Assembly: GCA_945866245.1 (NCBI GenBank)
Contig: CAMBGW010000001.1
Span: forward strand, 1-64,000
From: Verrucomicrobia subdivision 6 bacterium
GTDB lineage: Bacteria > Verrucomicrobiota > Verrucomicrobiia > Methylacidiphilales > Verrucolacustridaceae
Direction of reading: 5' to 3'
Length of the DNA stretch: 64,000 bases
In this document: one piece after another, positions 42,723 through 51,977 of the stretch
Position numbering within the stretch: position 1 is the first letter of the stretch
Layout: each line of letters opens with the position of its first letter
Position numbers and translations under genes: made by a program
The notes under the pieces: generated by a model
Seen by the model: only the letters and a program-made list of their open reading frames with translations
The model's database searches: none
Told to the model about the DNA's origin: nothing

Positions 42723-44501
42723 GTGAGCGCTTCTGGCAGCACTACTGTCCCTTCCACGGAACTCCGTTTGGCTGGGATTCCGGCCTCCCCTGGGGTGGTG
42801 AGTGGGCGGCTGGCTATTTTTTCGCACGAGGAGTTGCGAGTACGGCCGACGCCGATCGAGGAGTCCCAGATTCCGGATGAGCTGCGAAGATTAGAAGCGG
42901 CACTCCTTAAAACTCGAGAGCAGATTCAGGGGATTCAAGATCACCTTGCCCGGTCGCTTGGGGAAGGGCAGACGGAGATTTTTGAGGCACATCTTTTAGT
43001 GGCGGCCGACAGTACAATTGCTGGCGCGGTACGCAGACAGTTGGAGCTACGCAAAGTTTGTGTGGAGCACGTCTACCAGCATGTCATTCATGCTTACGCG
43101 CAAAGCATGAAGGAGATGGAAGATCCTTATTTGAGGGAAAGAGCAGCAGACATTTTGGATGTGGGGCGGAGAGTCGTGTACAATTTGCTGGGGCGAAAGT
43201 TGGCAGATCTCTACTCGCTGGATGCACCCAGCATTATTTTGGCGCATGACTTGAGTCCGTCAGATACGGCTCTGCTCAATCGGCAGTTAGCGCTGGGATT
43301 TGCCACCGAGGTGGGAAGCACGACTTCGCACACGGCCATCATGGCCCGCTCGCTGAATATCCCTGCGGTGGTTGGGTTGCACAGTGTGTTAGCACAGGTC
43401 GAGCAGGGGGCGCCCATTATTTTGGATGGATATGCGGGACTTCTGATTGTTTATCCGACGGAGCAGACGCGGTACGAGTACGGGCAGATAGAGAAGCGGC
43501 GCCTGGCGGTGGAGCAAAGTTTGGAGGTTTTGCGGGATACCCCTGCGACGACGCGTGACGGAAGGCGATTAGTTTTATCGGCCAATGTGGAGTTGCCAGA
43601 GGACTTGCCATTGATCGCGGAGAGTGGTGCCGAGGGGATTGGGCTGTATCGGACAGAGTTTCTTTTTCTGAACCGGGTTCAGTTCCCCAGCGAGGATGAG
43701 CAAACGAATATTTATCAGCAGGTGGTGCAGAGTTCGCGACCTCATTTGGCGATTATTCGGACTTTAGATTTAGGAGGGGATAAGTTGCCCTCCCATCAAG
43801 GGTTTGACCCAGAGGCAAACCCCTTTTTAGGCTGGAGAGCGATTCGGTACTGCTTGGAAAAACCGGATCTTTTTAAGACCCAACTGCGTGCGATATGCCG
43901 ATCTAATCCCGGGGGCAAGGTGCGGGTGATGTTTCCGATGATTGCAACTCGGGAGGAGTTGGTTGCGGCGTTGGGGTTGTTGGGCGAGGCGAGGGAGGAG
44001 TTGAAGGCAGCGGATATTCCGGCGGCGGCAGAGGTGGAGGCGGGGGCCATGATTGAAGTGCCCTCCGCAGCTTTGATTGTGGATCGTTTGGCCCCGCTGG
44101 TTCAGTTCTTCAGTATTGGAACGAATGATCTGACCCAGTACACCCTGGCAGCAGATCGGACCAATGAGCGGGTGGCCTCTTTATACCAACCGACGCATCC
44201 CGCGGTTTTAGGTTTAATTCGAAGGGTGGTGGAGGCGGCACACGCCAACGGAATTTGGGCCGGTGTGTGTGGGGAGATGGCGGGTGATGTTACGATGACA
44301 CCGATTTTATTGGGATTGGGGGTCGATGAGATGAGTATGGGATCGGTGGCGATTCCGAGGGTGAAGAAAGCCGTGCAGAGTTTGAATTATAGTGAGTGTC
44401 AGGCTTTAGCGGAAAAGATGCTAGGAATGGATTCTGGGGAAGAGAGCCGAAAGATTCTGGTTGAGCTGGCCCAGCAAGTTTATCCCGAACTGGTAAACTA
44501 A
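42723..44501 (+). CDS. ptsI: Phosphoenolpyruvate-protein phosphotransferase (PTS enzyme I)
   Basis: 592 residues, GTG start. Active His203 in GSTTSHTAIMARSLNIPAVVG; PEP-binding domain with EGIGLYRTEFLFL, RTLDLGGDKLP and the Cys in WAGVCGEMAG. No GAF or other N-terminal sensor domain, so it is classic EI rather than PtsP. No enzyme II permease gene is nearby, so the chain hprK-ptsH-ptsI may be regulatory. Confidence 0.96.
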   Translation: MSASGSTTVPSTELRLAGIPASPGVVSGRLAIFSHEELRVRPTPIEESQIPDELRRLEAALLKTREQIQGIQDHLARSLGEGQTEIFEAHLLVAADSTIAGAVRRQLELRKVCVEHVYQHVIHAYAQSMKEMEDPYLRERAADILDVGRRVVYNLLGRKLADLYSLDAPSIILAHDLSPSDTALLNRQLALGFATEVGSTTSHTAIMARSLNIPAVVGLHSVLAQVEQGAPIILDGYAGLLIVYPTEQTRYEYGQIEKRRLAVEQSLEVLRDTPATTRDGRRLVLSANVELPEDLPLIAESGAEGIGLYRTEFLFLNRVQFPSEDEQTNIYQQVVQSSRPHLAIIRTLDLGGDKLPSHQGFDPEANPFLGWRAIRYCLEKPDLFKTQLRAICRSNPGGKVRVMFPMIATREELVAALGLLGEAREELKAADIPAAAEVEAGAMIEVPSAALIVDRLAPLVQFFSIGTNDLTQYTLAADRTNERVASLYQPTHPAVLGLIRRVVEAAHANGIWAGVCGEMAGDVTMTPILLGLGVDEMSMGSVAIPRVKKAVQSLNYSECQALAEKMLGMDSGEESRKILVELAQQVYPELVN

Positions 44502-44577
44502 ACCACAGCGGGCAGGGAGAGGGGGGTGAAGGCTAACTCTTTCAAGTAGTGTCAGATTACGCTAGAGATGAAGTGCG

Positions 44578-46026
44578 ATGAGTGAAGATCTTGCCCCCTT
44601 ACTGGCTGCACGACGCCAAAAATTAGAGCAGCTCCGTCAGTTAGGGGTTGATCCATTTGGGGCAGCTTTTTCTGGTACGGAAACGACAGGTGAAATTCGC
44701 GGGCGGTGGGAGGAGGGTCGGAGGGTGAGGTTGGCAGGGCGGGTTGTATCGCACCGAGATATGGGGAAAAGTCAGTTTTTGCATCTTCAAGATCGGGTCG
44801 GGCGGTTGCAGATTTATGTGCAAAAGCCTGCCTTGCCGGAAAAAGAGTTGGCGGTCTTTCAGCTACTGGACTTAGGGGATATTGTGGGAGTTGAGGGGAC
44901 ACTTTTTACCACGAAGGCAGGGGAGCCATCGGTCAGGGTAGAAAGTTTCACCCTGTTGACCAAGTCGTTGGTTCCTTTGCCGGACAAATGGCACGGGTTG
45001 GTGGATGTGGAGACGCGCCATCGTCAAAGACATCTCGACTTAATTTCGAATGAGGCGTCGCGCAAAGCGCTGGATCTGCGAATTCGTCTGGTGAGGTACT
45101 TAAGGGAATTTCTGCATGGCAAAGGGTTTACGGAGGTGGAGACGCCGATGATGCAGGCAGTGGCTGGCGGGGCGGCGGCAGAGCCTTTTCAGACACGGCA
45201 CCATGCCATGGGGATGAATCTATTTTTACGAATCGCCCCTGAGCTTTATTTAAAGCGGTTGCTGGTAGGGGGAATGGAGAAGGTGTTTGAGATGAACCGA
45301 AATTTTCGTAATGAGGGAATTTCCCGTAAGCACAACCCGGAGTTCACCATGCTGGAAGCTTACTGGGCTTACTCTGATTTTGAGGGAATGGCCAGTTTGG
45401 TGGAGGAGATGATTGGGGGGGCGGCGCGGGAGTTAACCGGCGGAGCCCAAGTCACGCAAAGTGATGGGTCGGTGATCGATTTTAGTGGGCCTTGGCCGCG
45501 AAAAAAGTATCGGGATGCGGTGATGGAGGTGGCGGGGGCGGACTGGTTTCAACTTTCGCGTGATGCGATGGAGAAAAAGGGGAGGGAGTTAGGTCTGGAG
45601 TTGGAGCCCAAGCTGGCGGCAGCGGAGATTACGCAAAAGGTATTTGAAAAAAAAGTAGAGGGCCAAGCGGTCAACCCTGTTTTCATCACTCATCTGCCGG
45701 CCGAGCTGGTGCCTTTAGCGAAGCTGAATCGAGAAGACCCGACGGTGGTCGATGTGTTTGAACTTATTTTGGGCAGGCAGGAGATTTCTCCAGGCTATTC
45801 GGAGTTGAACGACCCGCTGCTCCAGGCAGAGAGGTTCCGCCAGCAGGTGGGGGAGCATACGCAAAAAGTGGATGAGGATTTTCTGGAGGCTTTGCAAAGT
45901 GGGATGCCTCCTGCCGGTGGCATGGGTTTGGGGGTTGACCGGTTGGCGATGCTTTTGTCCGGATCCGATTCAATACGGGAGGTGATCTTTTTTCCGCTTC
46001 TCCGACCCCGCGAGATTTCGGCGTGA
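44578..46026 (+). CDS. lysS: Lysyl-tRNA synthetase (class II)
   Basis: 482 residues. OB-fold anticodon domain (about 35-135, VRLAGRVVSHRDMGKSQFLHLQD), then class II motifs: motif 1 around LHGKGFTEVETPMM, motif 2 EMNRNFRNEGISRKHNPEFTML, motif 3 GGMGLGVDRLAMLLSG. It charges tRNA-Lys. The next gene (MFS transporter) begins in its stop codon as GTGA. Confidence 0.97.
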   Translation: MSEDLAPLLAARRQKLEQLRQLGVDPFGAAFSGTETTGEIRGRWEEGRRVRLAGRVVSHRDMGKSQFLHLQDRVGRLQIYVQKPALPEKELAVFQLLDLGDIVGVEGTLFTTKAGEPSVRVESFTLLTKSLVPLPDKWHGLVDVETRHRQRHLDLISNEASRKALDLRIRLVRYLREFLHGKGFTEVETPMMQAVAGGAAAEPFQTRHHAMGMNLFLRIAPELYLKRLLVGGMEKVFEMNRNFRNEGISRKHNPEFTMLEAYWAYSDFEGMASLVEEMIGGAARELTGGAQVTQSDGSVIDFSGPWPRKKYRDAVMEVAGADWFQLSRDAMEKKGRELGLELEPKLAAAEITQKVFEKKVEGQAVNPVFITHLPAELVPLAKLNREDPTVVDVFELILGRQEISPGYSELNDPLLQAERFRQQVGEHTQKVDEDFLEALQSGMPPAGGMGLGVDRLAMLLSGSDSIREVIFFPLLRPREISA

Positions 46027-47378
46027 AGGGAAGCGGGTTTGGGCTGGCCCGCGGGCCGTTGCTCAACGCGTTTCTCTTCCAGGTTTTTAACACCAGCTCC
46101 TTTTATCTCATCATGGGATTGCCCATGATGCTCTACTTTAAAAAGTTGGGCGCTTCGGCGACGGTTTTGGGGGTGATCGCGGCTCTGGGAGCGCTGATGA
46201 ACATCTTTCAAATCCCAGCAGCCCGATTTGTGGAGAAAATCGGATATCGAACTTTCGTCTTGAGGGGGTGGATCAGCCGTAGCTTCATGATTGGAGGAGT
46301 GGCCTTGGTGGTCAGCCTTCCGCTGCCTGTGGATGAATCGACGCGTCAGATCCTCGTTCTATTTCTTTTATTTCTTTTCAATATTGCGAGGGGGATTTCC
46401 CTCAGCGGATATTTGCCATGGATTAGTGCGATTGTTCCCGAATCGGTCCGGGGTAGATTTTTGTCGATGGATCAAGCGGCCTCCCAGTCTGCACTGCTGT
46501 TGACGGTGGCGTTGAGTGCGGTCTACCTGCAGTGGGCGGAGCGGGCTTCGGCATTTGGGGCGTTGTTTGCGGCGAGTTTGATTCTAGCGGGGATGTCTTT
46601 GATTTATTTAAAGAGGATTCCGGATGCTCCGGTCTCTCCTGCGGCCAAGGAGGGGGGGGAGGAAGTTCCGTGGAGGGCGATGCTGCAGCACGGGCCTTTT
46701 CTGAAGCTGGTGATTTTTCACTCGATGATGATGTTGGCCCTTTCGGGCGGAGGTTTGATCTTTATTCCCTTTGCGCGGGATCAGCTGGGCTGCTCCGATT
46801 CGAAGTTCATGATTCTGCATTTGATCTGGGGGAGCATCTTTGTGCTGACCTCCTTGGCGACGGGAAAGATGTTGGATCGGGTGGGAAGTCGGCCTGTGCT
46901 GGGGTTGGCGGCTCTCATTTTTGGAATCCACTGGTTGGGCTGGGGGGCGGTGGCGGCGCACCTTTTACCTTTTCAGTGGGGCATAATCTTTTTCCAACAG
47001 GCAACGGCGGGAGTTGGGCTGGCGTTATACAATAGCGCACACATGAGACTTTTAATGGGAACGGTGCCTGCGATGGGGCGAAGCCACTTCTTTGCTCTCT
47101 TCAGCGTGGCAGCGAGTTTAGTGGCGGGGTTGGCTCCTTTGGGCTGGGGGCTACTCACCGACGCGATGCGGTCGGTGAAGTTTGGAACAGGAGTTGAGGT
47201 GAACCGATTTGTCATTCTTTACGTTACGATGACTTTGATTTTGATCCCGGCGATGGTTGCGCTGCGCAGGATTGAGGAGGCAAGGGCCAGCACGACGGAG
47301 GAGTTGTTGCGAGAGCTTGTTTTGGAGACGCCTTGGAGATCGATCACGCGGTGGTGGAATCGGAGGCCTTTCGCATGA
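46023..47378 (+). CDS. Major facilitator superfamily transporter
   Basis: 451 residues with about 12 hydrophobic segments in two halves separated by a charged loop (AAKEGGEEVPWRAML, about 205-220). No substrate-specific motif. Start GTG 46023 overlaps the lysS stop; an acyltransferase gene starts in its own stop (ATGA). The neighbour suggests a lipid-linked role: E. coli LplT is an MFS flippase paired with an acyltransferase (Aas). That function is inference. Confidence 0.85.
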   Translation: MKGSGFGLARGPLLNAFLFQVFNTSSFYLIMGLPMMLYFKKLGASATVLGVIAALGALMNIFQIPAARFVEKIGYRTFVLRGWISRSFMIGGVALVVSLPLPVDESTRQILVLFLLFLFNIARGISLSGYLPWISAIVPESVRGRFLSMDQAASQSALLLTVALSAVYLQWAERASAFGALFAASLILAGMSLIYLKRIPDAPVSPAAKEGGEEVPWRAMLQHGPFLKLVIFHSMMMLALSGGGLIFIPFARDQLGCSDSKFMILHLIWGSIFVLTSLATGKMLDRVGSRPVLGLAALIFGIHWLGWGAVAAHLLPFQWGIIFFQQATAGVGLALYNSAHMRLLMGTVPAMGRSHFFALFSVAASLVAGLAPLGWGLLTDAMRSVKFGTGVEVNRFVILYVTMTLILIPAMVALRRIEEARASTTEELLRELVLETPWRSITRWWNRRPFA

Positions 47379-48004
47379 AGAGATTTTTAGCGGAATACAG
47401 CCCCCCTTTGGTGGCGGCACTGATTCGTGCGCTGGCTTGGACGATTCGGTTTCGTCTCGAGGATCCGGATCGAATTTTGCAACAAGAGGAGAGGGACCCT
47501 CGCATTTTTGTATTTTGGCATAATCGAATTCTTTTGATGTCCTATGTGTATGAGCGGTTTTGTGTGCGGAGGAAGTGCTTGGTTTTGATTAGCCGGAGTC
47601 GGGATGGGGAGTTTATTTCGCGGGTGGCGAGCCGGTTCGGTTTAGATACGGCGAGGGGATCTTCTTCCAAAGGCGGGGTGGGTGCGATGCTGGAGATGGT
47701 TCGGGAATTGGGCCAGAAGGGCGCGCGGGATATTGTCATTACTCCCGATGGACCGAGGGGACCGCGCGGGAAGGTGCAGGATGGGGTTTTGGCAGTTTCT
47801 GCGGCGAGTGGGGTGGCGATTATTCCAGCGACACTTCACTATAGCTGGAAGTGGGAACTGCCTTCGTGGGACCGATTCCAAATTCCAATTCCTGGTTCGG
47901 TCTGTCGTTTGGTGCTGGGGCCGAATATAGATCCTCCAGCTTCACCTGATCCGGCCGCGTTCGAGCCGACTCGAAAGAAGTTAGAACAGGCGCTGGGCGA
48001 TTAG
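47375..48004 (+). CDS. Lysophospholipid acyltransferase-like protein (DUF374 type)
   Basis: About 209 residues from ATG 47375 (ATGA overlap with the MFS gene). FWHNRILLMSY has the His of the acyltransferase motif, here without the HxxxxD spacing of classical PlsC, and VITPDGPRGPRGKVQDGVLAVSAASGVAIIP is the DUF374 landmark. Members are placed in the LPLAT superfamily and are linked to lipid A or phospholipid acylation. Stop shares TTAG with the next, convergent gene. Confidence 0.88.
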   Translation: MKRFLAEYSPPLVAALIRALAWTIRFRLEDPDRILQQEERDPRIFVFWHNRILLMSYVYERFCVRRKCLVLISRSRDGEFISRVASRFGLDTARGSSSKGGVGAMLEMVRELGQKGARDIVITPDGPRGPRGKVQDGVLAVSAASGVAIIPATLHYSWKWELPSWDRFQIPIPGSVCRLVLGPNIDPPASPDPAAFEPTRKKLEQALGD

Positions 48005-48585
48005 GGGGCCGGGAGCTTCGCTTTTTCTACGAGGGCGTCTGGGATTGGGGGGAGTTTTGTCCGGAGGAGAGAGGAGATCGTGCTCGCGGTGGTGAGGGCG
48101 GCAAGCCAAGCGAGAAGGGAGAGGAAGGTCGGGACGCGAAAGGTCCATTTTGTCAGAGGAACCACAGTCAAAAAAAGGCTGAGGAGGAGGCCGAGGGAGA
48201 GGAGGGCGGTGCGGGCGGGCCAAGGGGTTTGGTGCGTTTTCTGGCCAACCCACTGGGCGAGGGAGTCGATGTGTCCTAGCGAGGAGGGGGAAAGGGTGGG
48301 AAGGAAGTAGAGTTCTACCGCAGCAGGTCCGGCGGCGAGGAGAAGAAGTCCGAGAGTGGCGCCAAGAGTGAGGAGCGCTGGACGAGCGTTTTCTGATCCG
48401 AAAAAACGAAGAAGCAAGCCGAGGACGATGAGAAGAGAGAGAGAGCCCGCGCCGATCTCGAGCCAGAAGCGTGCTGCATCAGGATGGCCAGGGATGAACT
48501 CCCGAAAAAGGTTGAGAGCGACTGAGGCGAGGGAGAGAAGGCCGTGCACGGGAGGTAGGATTCGATCGGATTGGAAGGGTGTCAA
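48001..48585 (-). CDS. Four- to five-helix membrane protein of unknown function
   Basis: About 194 residues if started at TTG 48585, which forms a TTGA overlap with the methyltransferase stop; TTG 48603 or GTG 48549 are alternatives. Hydrophobic stretches: HGLLSLASVALNLF, IGAGSLSLLIVLGLLLRFF, PALLTLGATLGLLLLAAG and ARTALLSLGLLLSLFLTVV, then VPTFLSLLAWLAALTTAS. No known family or active-site motif. Follows the methyltransferase in one transcript; tail-to-tail with the acyltransferase. Confidence 0.65.
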   Translation of the reverse strand: MTPFQSDRILPPVHGLLSLASVALNLFREFIPGHPDAARFWLEIGAGSLSLLIVLGLLLRFFGSENARPALLTLGATLGLLLLAAGPAAVELYFLPTLSPSSLGHIDSLAQWVGQKTHQTPWPARTALLSLGLLLSLFLTVVPLTKWTFRVPTFLSLLAWLAALTTASTISSLLRTKLPPIPDALVEKAKLPAP

Positions 48586-49487
48586 TCCTGCCGAACGACC
48601 CAAAGGGAGGAGGGCATTCGTTCCTCAGGAGTATCTTCGGGGCGCAGGCCAGGCAGGATGCGGGAAGGGACCGCTTCGCGCTGAAGAATTTCACGAACCA
48701 GGGGAAGGAGATCGGCGGGGGTGGTTTCCGCCTGATTGATCGATAGAAGAAGGGATCCTTGGGGGGCGAGAAGAGGAAGGCAGGCAAGAAGAAGGGGTTC
48801 GAGCTCTCGATGGATGCGAAAGGCGCGGCCTCGTCCCCCATGAGAGAAGGTGGGTGGATCGAGAATGATGGCATCGAAGGTTTCACCCCGGCGTGCCAAA
48901 CGGGGAAGGACTTTGCGGACATCCTCCGTCCAAAACCGGTGGGAGGATCCGCTGAGTTGATTTCGCGCGTAGTTATTTTTACCGCGGGCCAGGGAGCGGG
49001 CGGAGGAGTCGATGTTGAGAGTTTCCGCGCCAACGGAGGCGGCTAAGACGCCAAAAGCGCAAGTGTGGGCAAAGAGATTGAGAAGACGGGTGGGGCGTAG
49101 AGAGGCGAGGTGGCGACGATTTTCTCGTTGATCGGGAAAGAGGCCAGGGGCGATACGAGGGGAGAGATCGATTTCATAGCGCAAACCGAGTTCAGTTCCT
49201 TCCGTTTGGTACTGGTCACCGCGAAGAAAGGTGGAGGTGGAGGAGGAGTCTTCTTGAGAGATGATTTGGGTGGGCTCCCACGAAAGGGCGGAAGGTGGGG
49301 CAGGGGGTGGAGTTGGCAGTGGGGCGGAGTGAATCCAGCGCAGAGAATTACCCCAGCGTTCGCCGCGGATTCCAGGGCCGTAAGCGGCTAGAAAAGTGTC
49401 GGTACCGGAGGCAACGATCTGTTCCCAAACTTTCGGGGATAGCCAGAGAGAGTCTTGGGCGGGGGGTTTGCCTAGTGGGGTGGGCAT
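48582..49487 (-). CDS. Class I SAM-dependent methyltransferase (RlmI-like)
   Basis: 301 residues. The C-terminal SAM fold has LLNLFAHTCAFGVLAASVGAETLNIDSS (motif I-II), FDAIILDPPTFSHGGRG (motif IV, DPPxF) and LLLSINQAE. DPPTFS and the gap layout match the 23S rRNA m5C (RlmI) and related m2G (RlmK) groups. The N-terminal third is divergent. No PUA domain is obvious, so rRNA is a likely but not certain substrate. Its ATG is 15 bp from the divergent McsA-like start. Confidence 0.87.
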   Translation of the reverse strand: MPTPLGKPPAQDSLWLSPKVWEQIVASGTDTFLAAYGPGIRGERWGNSLRWIHSAPLPTPPPAPPSALSWEPTQIISQEDSSSTSTFLRGDQYQTEGTELGLRYEIDLSPRIAPGLFPDQRENRRHLASLRPTRLLNLFAHTCAFGVLAASVGAETLNIDSSARSLARGKNNYARNQLSGSSHRFWTEDVRKVLPRLARRGETFDAIILDPPTFSHGGRGRAFRIHRELEPLLLACLPLLAPQGSLLLSINQAETTPADLLPLVREILQREAVPSRILPGLRPEDTPEERMPSSLWVVRQD

Positions 49488-49502
49488 GGTTAATTTTCAG
49501 TT

Positions 49503-50042
49503 ATGGAGTGCACCTTCTGTCCAGGCAACCAAGCAACTTGCCATCTAAGCAAGTTGGTCAACGCCAAGTCGATCGATGTTCACGTGTGTGAAAAGTGTAT
49601 TCCCCAGTTGGCGCAAAAAGATCTGGTCGATTTTGATATTTGGGGATCGGTTTCAAAATTGGCGGCGAGCAAAGGAAAAGAAGATCCTGCTGCGGCTGTG
49701 GAAAACGAGATTAAGGAGATTTCTGCCAAATCGTTACTCATTCCAACGCCGACCCCTGCCGCTTCCAATAAGTGTCCGACGTGTGGATTTACTTCTGAGG
49801 ATGTTCGAAAAACGGGGCGTTTGGGTTGTGGCGATTGTTACGGGGTGTTTGCGACTCTCCTGCAGGATGTGCTGAATGATTGTCAGAAGGGAACAAGGCA
49901 TGCGGGAAAGGTTCCCAAAGGCTTACGAAAGCCGAGCAAGAAGCGGTTGCAGGAGGATTTAAGTACGGCGGTGGGGAAGGAGCAGTTTGAGGAGGCGGCT
50001 CGAATACGGGACGAGTTAGGAAAAATCGGCGAAGAGGGATAG
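49503..50042 (+). CDS. McsA-like UvrB/UvrC-motif protein
   Basis: 179 residues with two zinc pairs (MECTFCPG, VCEKCI; CPTCG, LGCGDCYG), as in McsA, and a C-terminal UVR motif (LQEDLSTAVGKEQFEEAARIRDELGKI). In Firmicutes McsA activates the arginine kinase McsB. McsB and ClpC are absent next to it: the only downstream gene is convergent accA after 1 bp. It may bind a Clp/Hsp100 partner elsewhere or have another role. Confidence 0.9.
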   Translation: MECTFCPGNQATCHLSKLVNAKSIDVHVCEKCIPQLAQKDLVDFDIWGSVSKLAASKGKEDPAAAVENEIKEISAKSLLIPTPTPAASNKCPTCGFTSEDVRKTGRLGCGDCYGVFATLLQDVLNDCQKGTRHAGKVPKGLRKPSKKRLQEDLSTAVGKEQFEEAARIRDELGKIGEEG

Positions 50043-50043
50043 A

Positions 50044-51015
50044 TTACGGTTCTTGGATTGTGCCAATGGCGCGAAAGCGTTCATGGCGTGTTTCGATGAG
50101 GCGAGGAGCGGGGAGTTGTATTAATTCTGAGAGGTGATGTCGGATGCGGTTCATCGTGCTGGTGATGGTGGTCTTCCAATCCCGGTGGGCTCCGCCGGTG
50201 GGTTCGGGGATCACTTCATCTACGAGGCCCAATTCGAAAAGATCTTTTGAGGAAATGCGGAGAGCCTCGGCGGCTTGAGGGGCAAAGGCGCGATCTTTCC
50301 AAAGAATACTGGCACAGCCTTCGGGGGAGATGACGGAGTAATAGGCATTTTCCAAAATGAGGACGCGGTTGGCGACACCGATTCCGAGTGCACCCCCACT
50401 GCCACCTTCTCCGATGACGACGGCGATGATGGGGACGCGAAGATTAAACATTTCACGAATATTGACGGCGATGGCTTCGGCGACGTGGCGCTCTTCACTG
50501 GCAACGCCAGGAAAGGCGCCGGGAGTGTCGATGAAAGTGACGATGGGGAGCCGGAATCGATCAGCGAGGCGCATGAGGCGAAGAGCTTTGCGATATCCCT
50601 CGGGGTGAGCACAGCCAAAATTACGCATCAGGTTTTCTTTGGTATCGCGGCCTTTTTGATGCCCGAGAAAGACCACGCGTTGGTCGTCGAGGGTGGCAAG
50701 ACCACCGACGAGGGCTCGGTCCTCACCAAAAGCGCGATCCCCCCCTAGTTCGAAGAGCTCGGTGGCTCCTTGGCGGAGGTAGTCGAGAAGGTAGGGGCGT
50801 TGGGGATGGCGGACGATTTGGATGCGTTGCCAAGGGGTAAGGTTTCCATAGACCTCTTGGCGTGCGGAGGCCCACTTCTTTTGCAGGGAGGTGATTTCGG
50901 CCTCAGCACCCAACTTTTGCTTACCGGAAAGCTTGCGAAGCTCCTCGATGCGTTTTTCTAGCTCAGCCAGAGGCTTTTCGAAGTCGAGGTGCGCGATGGG
51001 TTTGGCTTCAGCCAT
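50044..51015 (-). CDS. accA: Acetyl-CoA carboxylase carboxyltransferase subunit alpha
   Basis: 323 residues, typical AccA: HPQRPYLLDYLRQGATELFELGGDRAF, GRDTKENLMRNFGCAHPEGYRKALRLM, FIDTPGAFPGVASEERHVAEAIA, IGEGGSGGALGIGVANRVLILENAYYSVISPEG. With AccD (52.6 kb, opposite strand) it forms the carboxyltransferase that makes malonyl-CoA for FabD. It converges on the McsA-like gene with 1 bp between stops. Confidence 0.97.
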   Translation of the reverse strand: MAEAKPIAHLDFEKPLAELEKRIEELRKLSGKQKLGAEAEITSLQKKWASARQEVYGNLTPWQRIQIVRHPQRPYLLDYLRQGATELFELGGDRAFGEDRALVGGLATLDDQRVVFLGHQKGRDTKENLMRNFGCAHPEGYRKALRLMRLADRFRLPIVTFIDTPGAFPGVASEERHVAEAIAVNIREMFNLRVPIIAVVIGEGGSGGALGIGVANRVLILENAYYSVISPEGCASILWKDRAFAPQAAEALRISSKDLFELGLVDEVIPEPTGGAHRDWKTTITSTMNRIRHHLSELIQLPAPRLIETRHERFRAIGTIQEP

Positions 51016-51113
51016 GTCGAGGTTGGATGATAAACGATGATAAAGAAGGGGGCAACGCTGGGGGAGTGGGAAAAGGGTGGCGGTGGGTGGTGGAAAATGC
51101 GCAAAATAAGAGC

Positions 51114-51977
51114 GTGAACCGAGGAGTCATAGGAATTTTGGGATATTTTGGGTTGTGGATGTTTTTGACCTCGGTGTTGGCCTGGCCAGTCGCGAGGGGG
51201 GTGGAGGGAGTGGCGCCGGGGATTTTTCCCTTCGCACGGATTTTCGGGAGAGTGGAGTTGGTGGTGGCACTGGTTTTGGCGGTGGGTCTCTTGCGCTGGT
51301 GGGGGGAGGATCCGCGGCGGTGGGTGGATGGGAAAAAATGGAAGGGAGAGTTGGTGAGGGGAGGGCTATGGTCAGGGGTAGGTTTGGCAATGGTGGGTTT
51401 GGTGGCACTGGGGCAGGTGGTTTTGGGAGTGAGGGGATGGGGGGGCTGGCCTGGGGTGGGAGAGTGGGCGGGGGCGATCGGGACGGGGTTGCTGGTGGGG
51501 GTGTTGGAGGAGTATTTTTTTCGAGGGGTGTTGGGTTTGGCGTGGTGGAGAGCGGTGGGAGAGCGGAAGGCGGGGTTGGTGGTGTTGGTTGGCGCAGTGA
51601 TTTTCGCAGGAGCGCACTTTATTCGGCCGGGGGTGGGTTGGGATGGAGGAGGCGGATGGGGGTCGGGGTTTTTGGCGTGGGGGAGTTTGGAGCTGTGGAG
51701 CGGGACGGGGCACCTTTGGAAATTGGCTGGTTTGGTTTTGATCGGACTCATTTTGGCAAGATTGGTTTGGAATGAGCAATCGTTGGCGGGAGCCATCGGG
51801 CTGCATGCAGGTTGGGTGGGGGGGCTGCGCTGGGTGGAGAGTGCTTGCCCGCCGGTGCCTCAAGCGGTGGAGGGATGGTGGGGTCCATCTTTGGAGGCGG
51901 GGCCGTTGCCTTTTCTTCTGCTACTGATCGTAACTCTTGCTCTTTGGGGGCGACCCATTCGTGCGTCTTTGGGTTGA
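51114..51977 (+). CDS. CPBP-family intramembrane glutamic protease
   Basis: About 287 residues from GTG 51114 (ATG 51027 would add 29 polar residues without homology). Several membrane segments; the active-site set is EEYFFRG (Glu pair and Arg), IFAGAHF (His) and GLHAGWV (His), the ABI/CPBP triad. Such proteins cleave or process membrane-bound substrates. The gene is exceptionally G-rich on its coding strand. The end overlaps comF by 17 bp. Confidence 0.9.
   Translation: MNRGVIGILGYFGLWMFLTSVLAWPVARGVEGVAPGIFPFARIFGRVELVVALVLAVGLLRWWGEDPRRWVDGKKWKGELVRGGLWSGVGLAMVGLVALGQVVLGVRGWGGWPGVGEWAGAIGTGLLVGVLEEYFFRGVLGLAWWRAVGERKAGLVVLVGAVIFAGAHFIRPGVGWDGGGGWGSGFLAWGSLELWSGTGHLWKLAGLVLIGLILARLVWNEQSLAGAIGLHAGWVGGLRWVESACPPVPQAVEGWWGPSLEAGPLPFLLLLIVTLALWGRPIRASLG

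Noticed and set aside
51008..51796. Long proline/threonine-rich minus-strand ORF
   Set aside because: It is the antisense shadow of the G-rich CPBP protease gene; no motif and odd composition.
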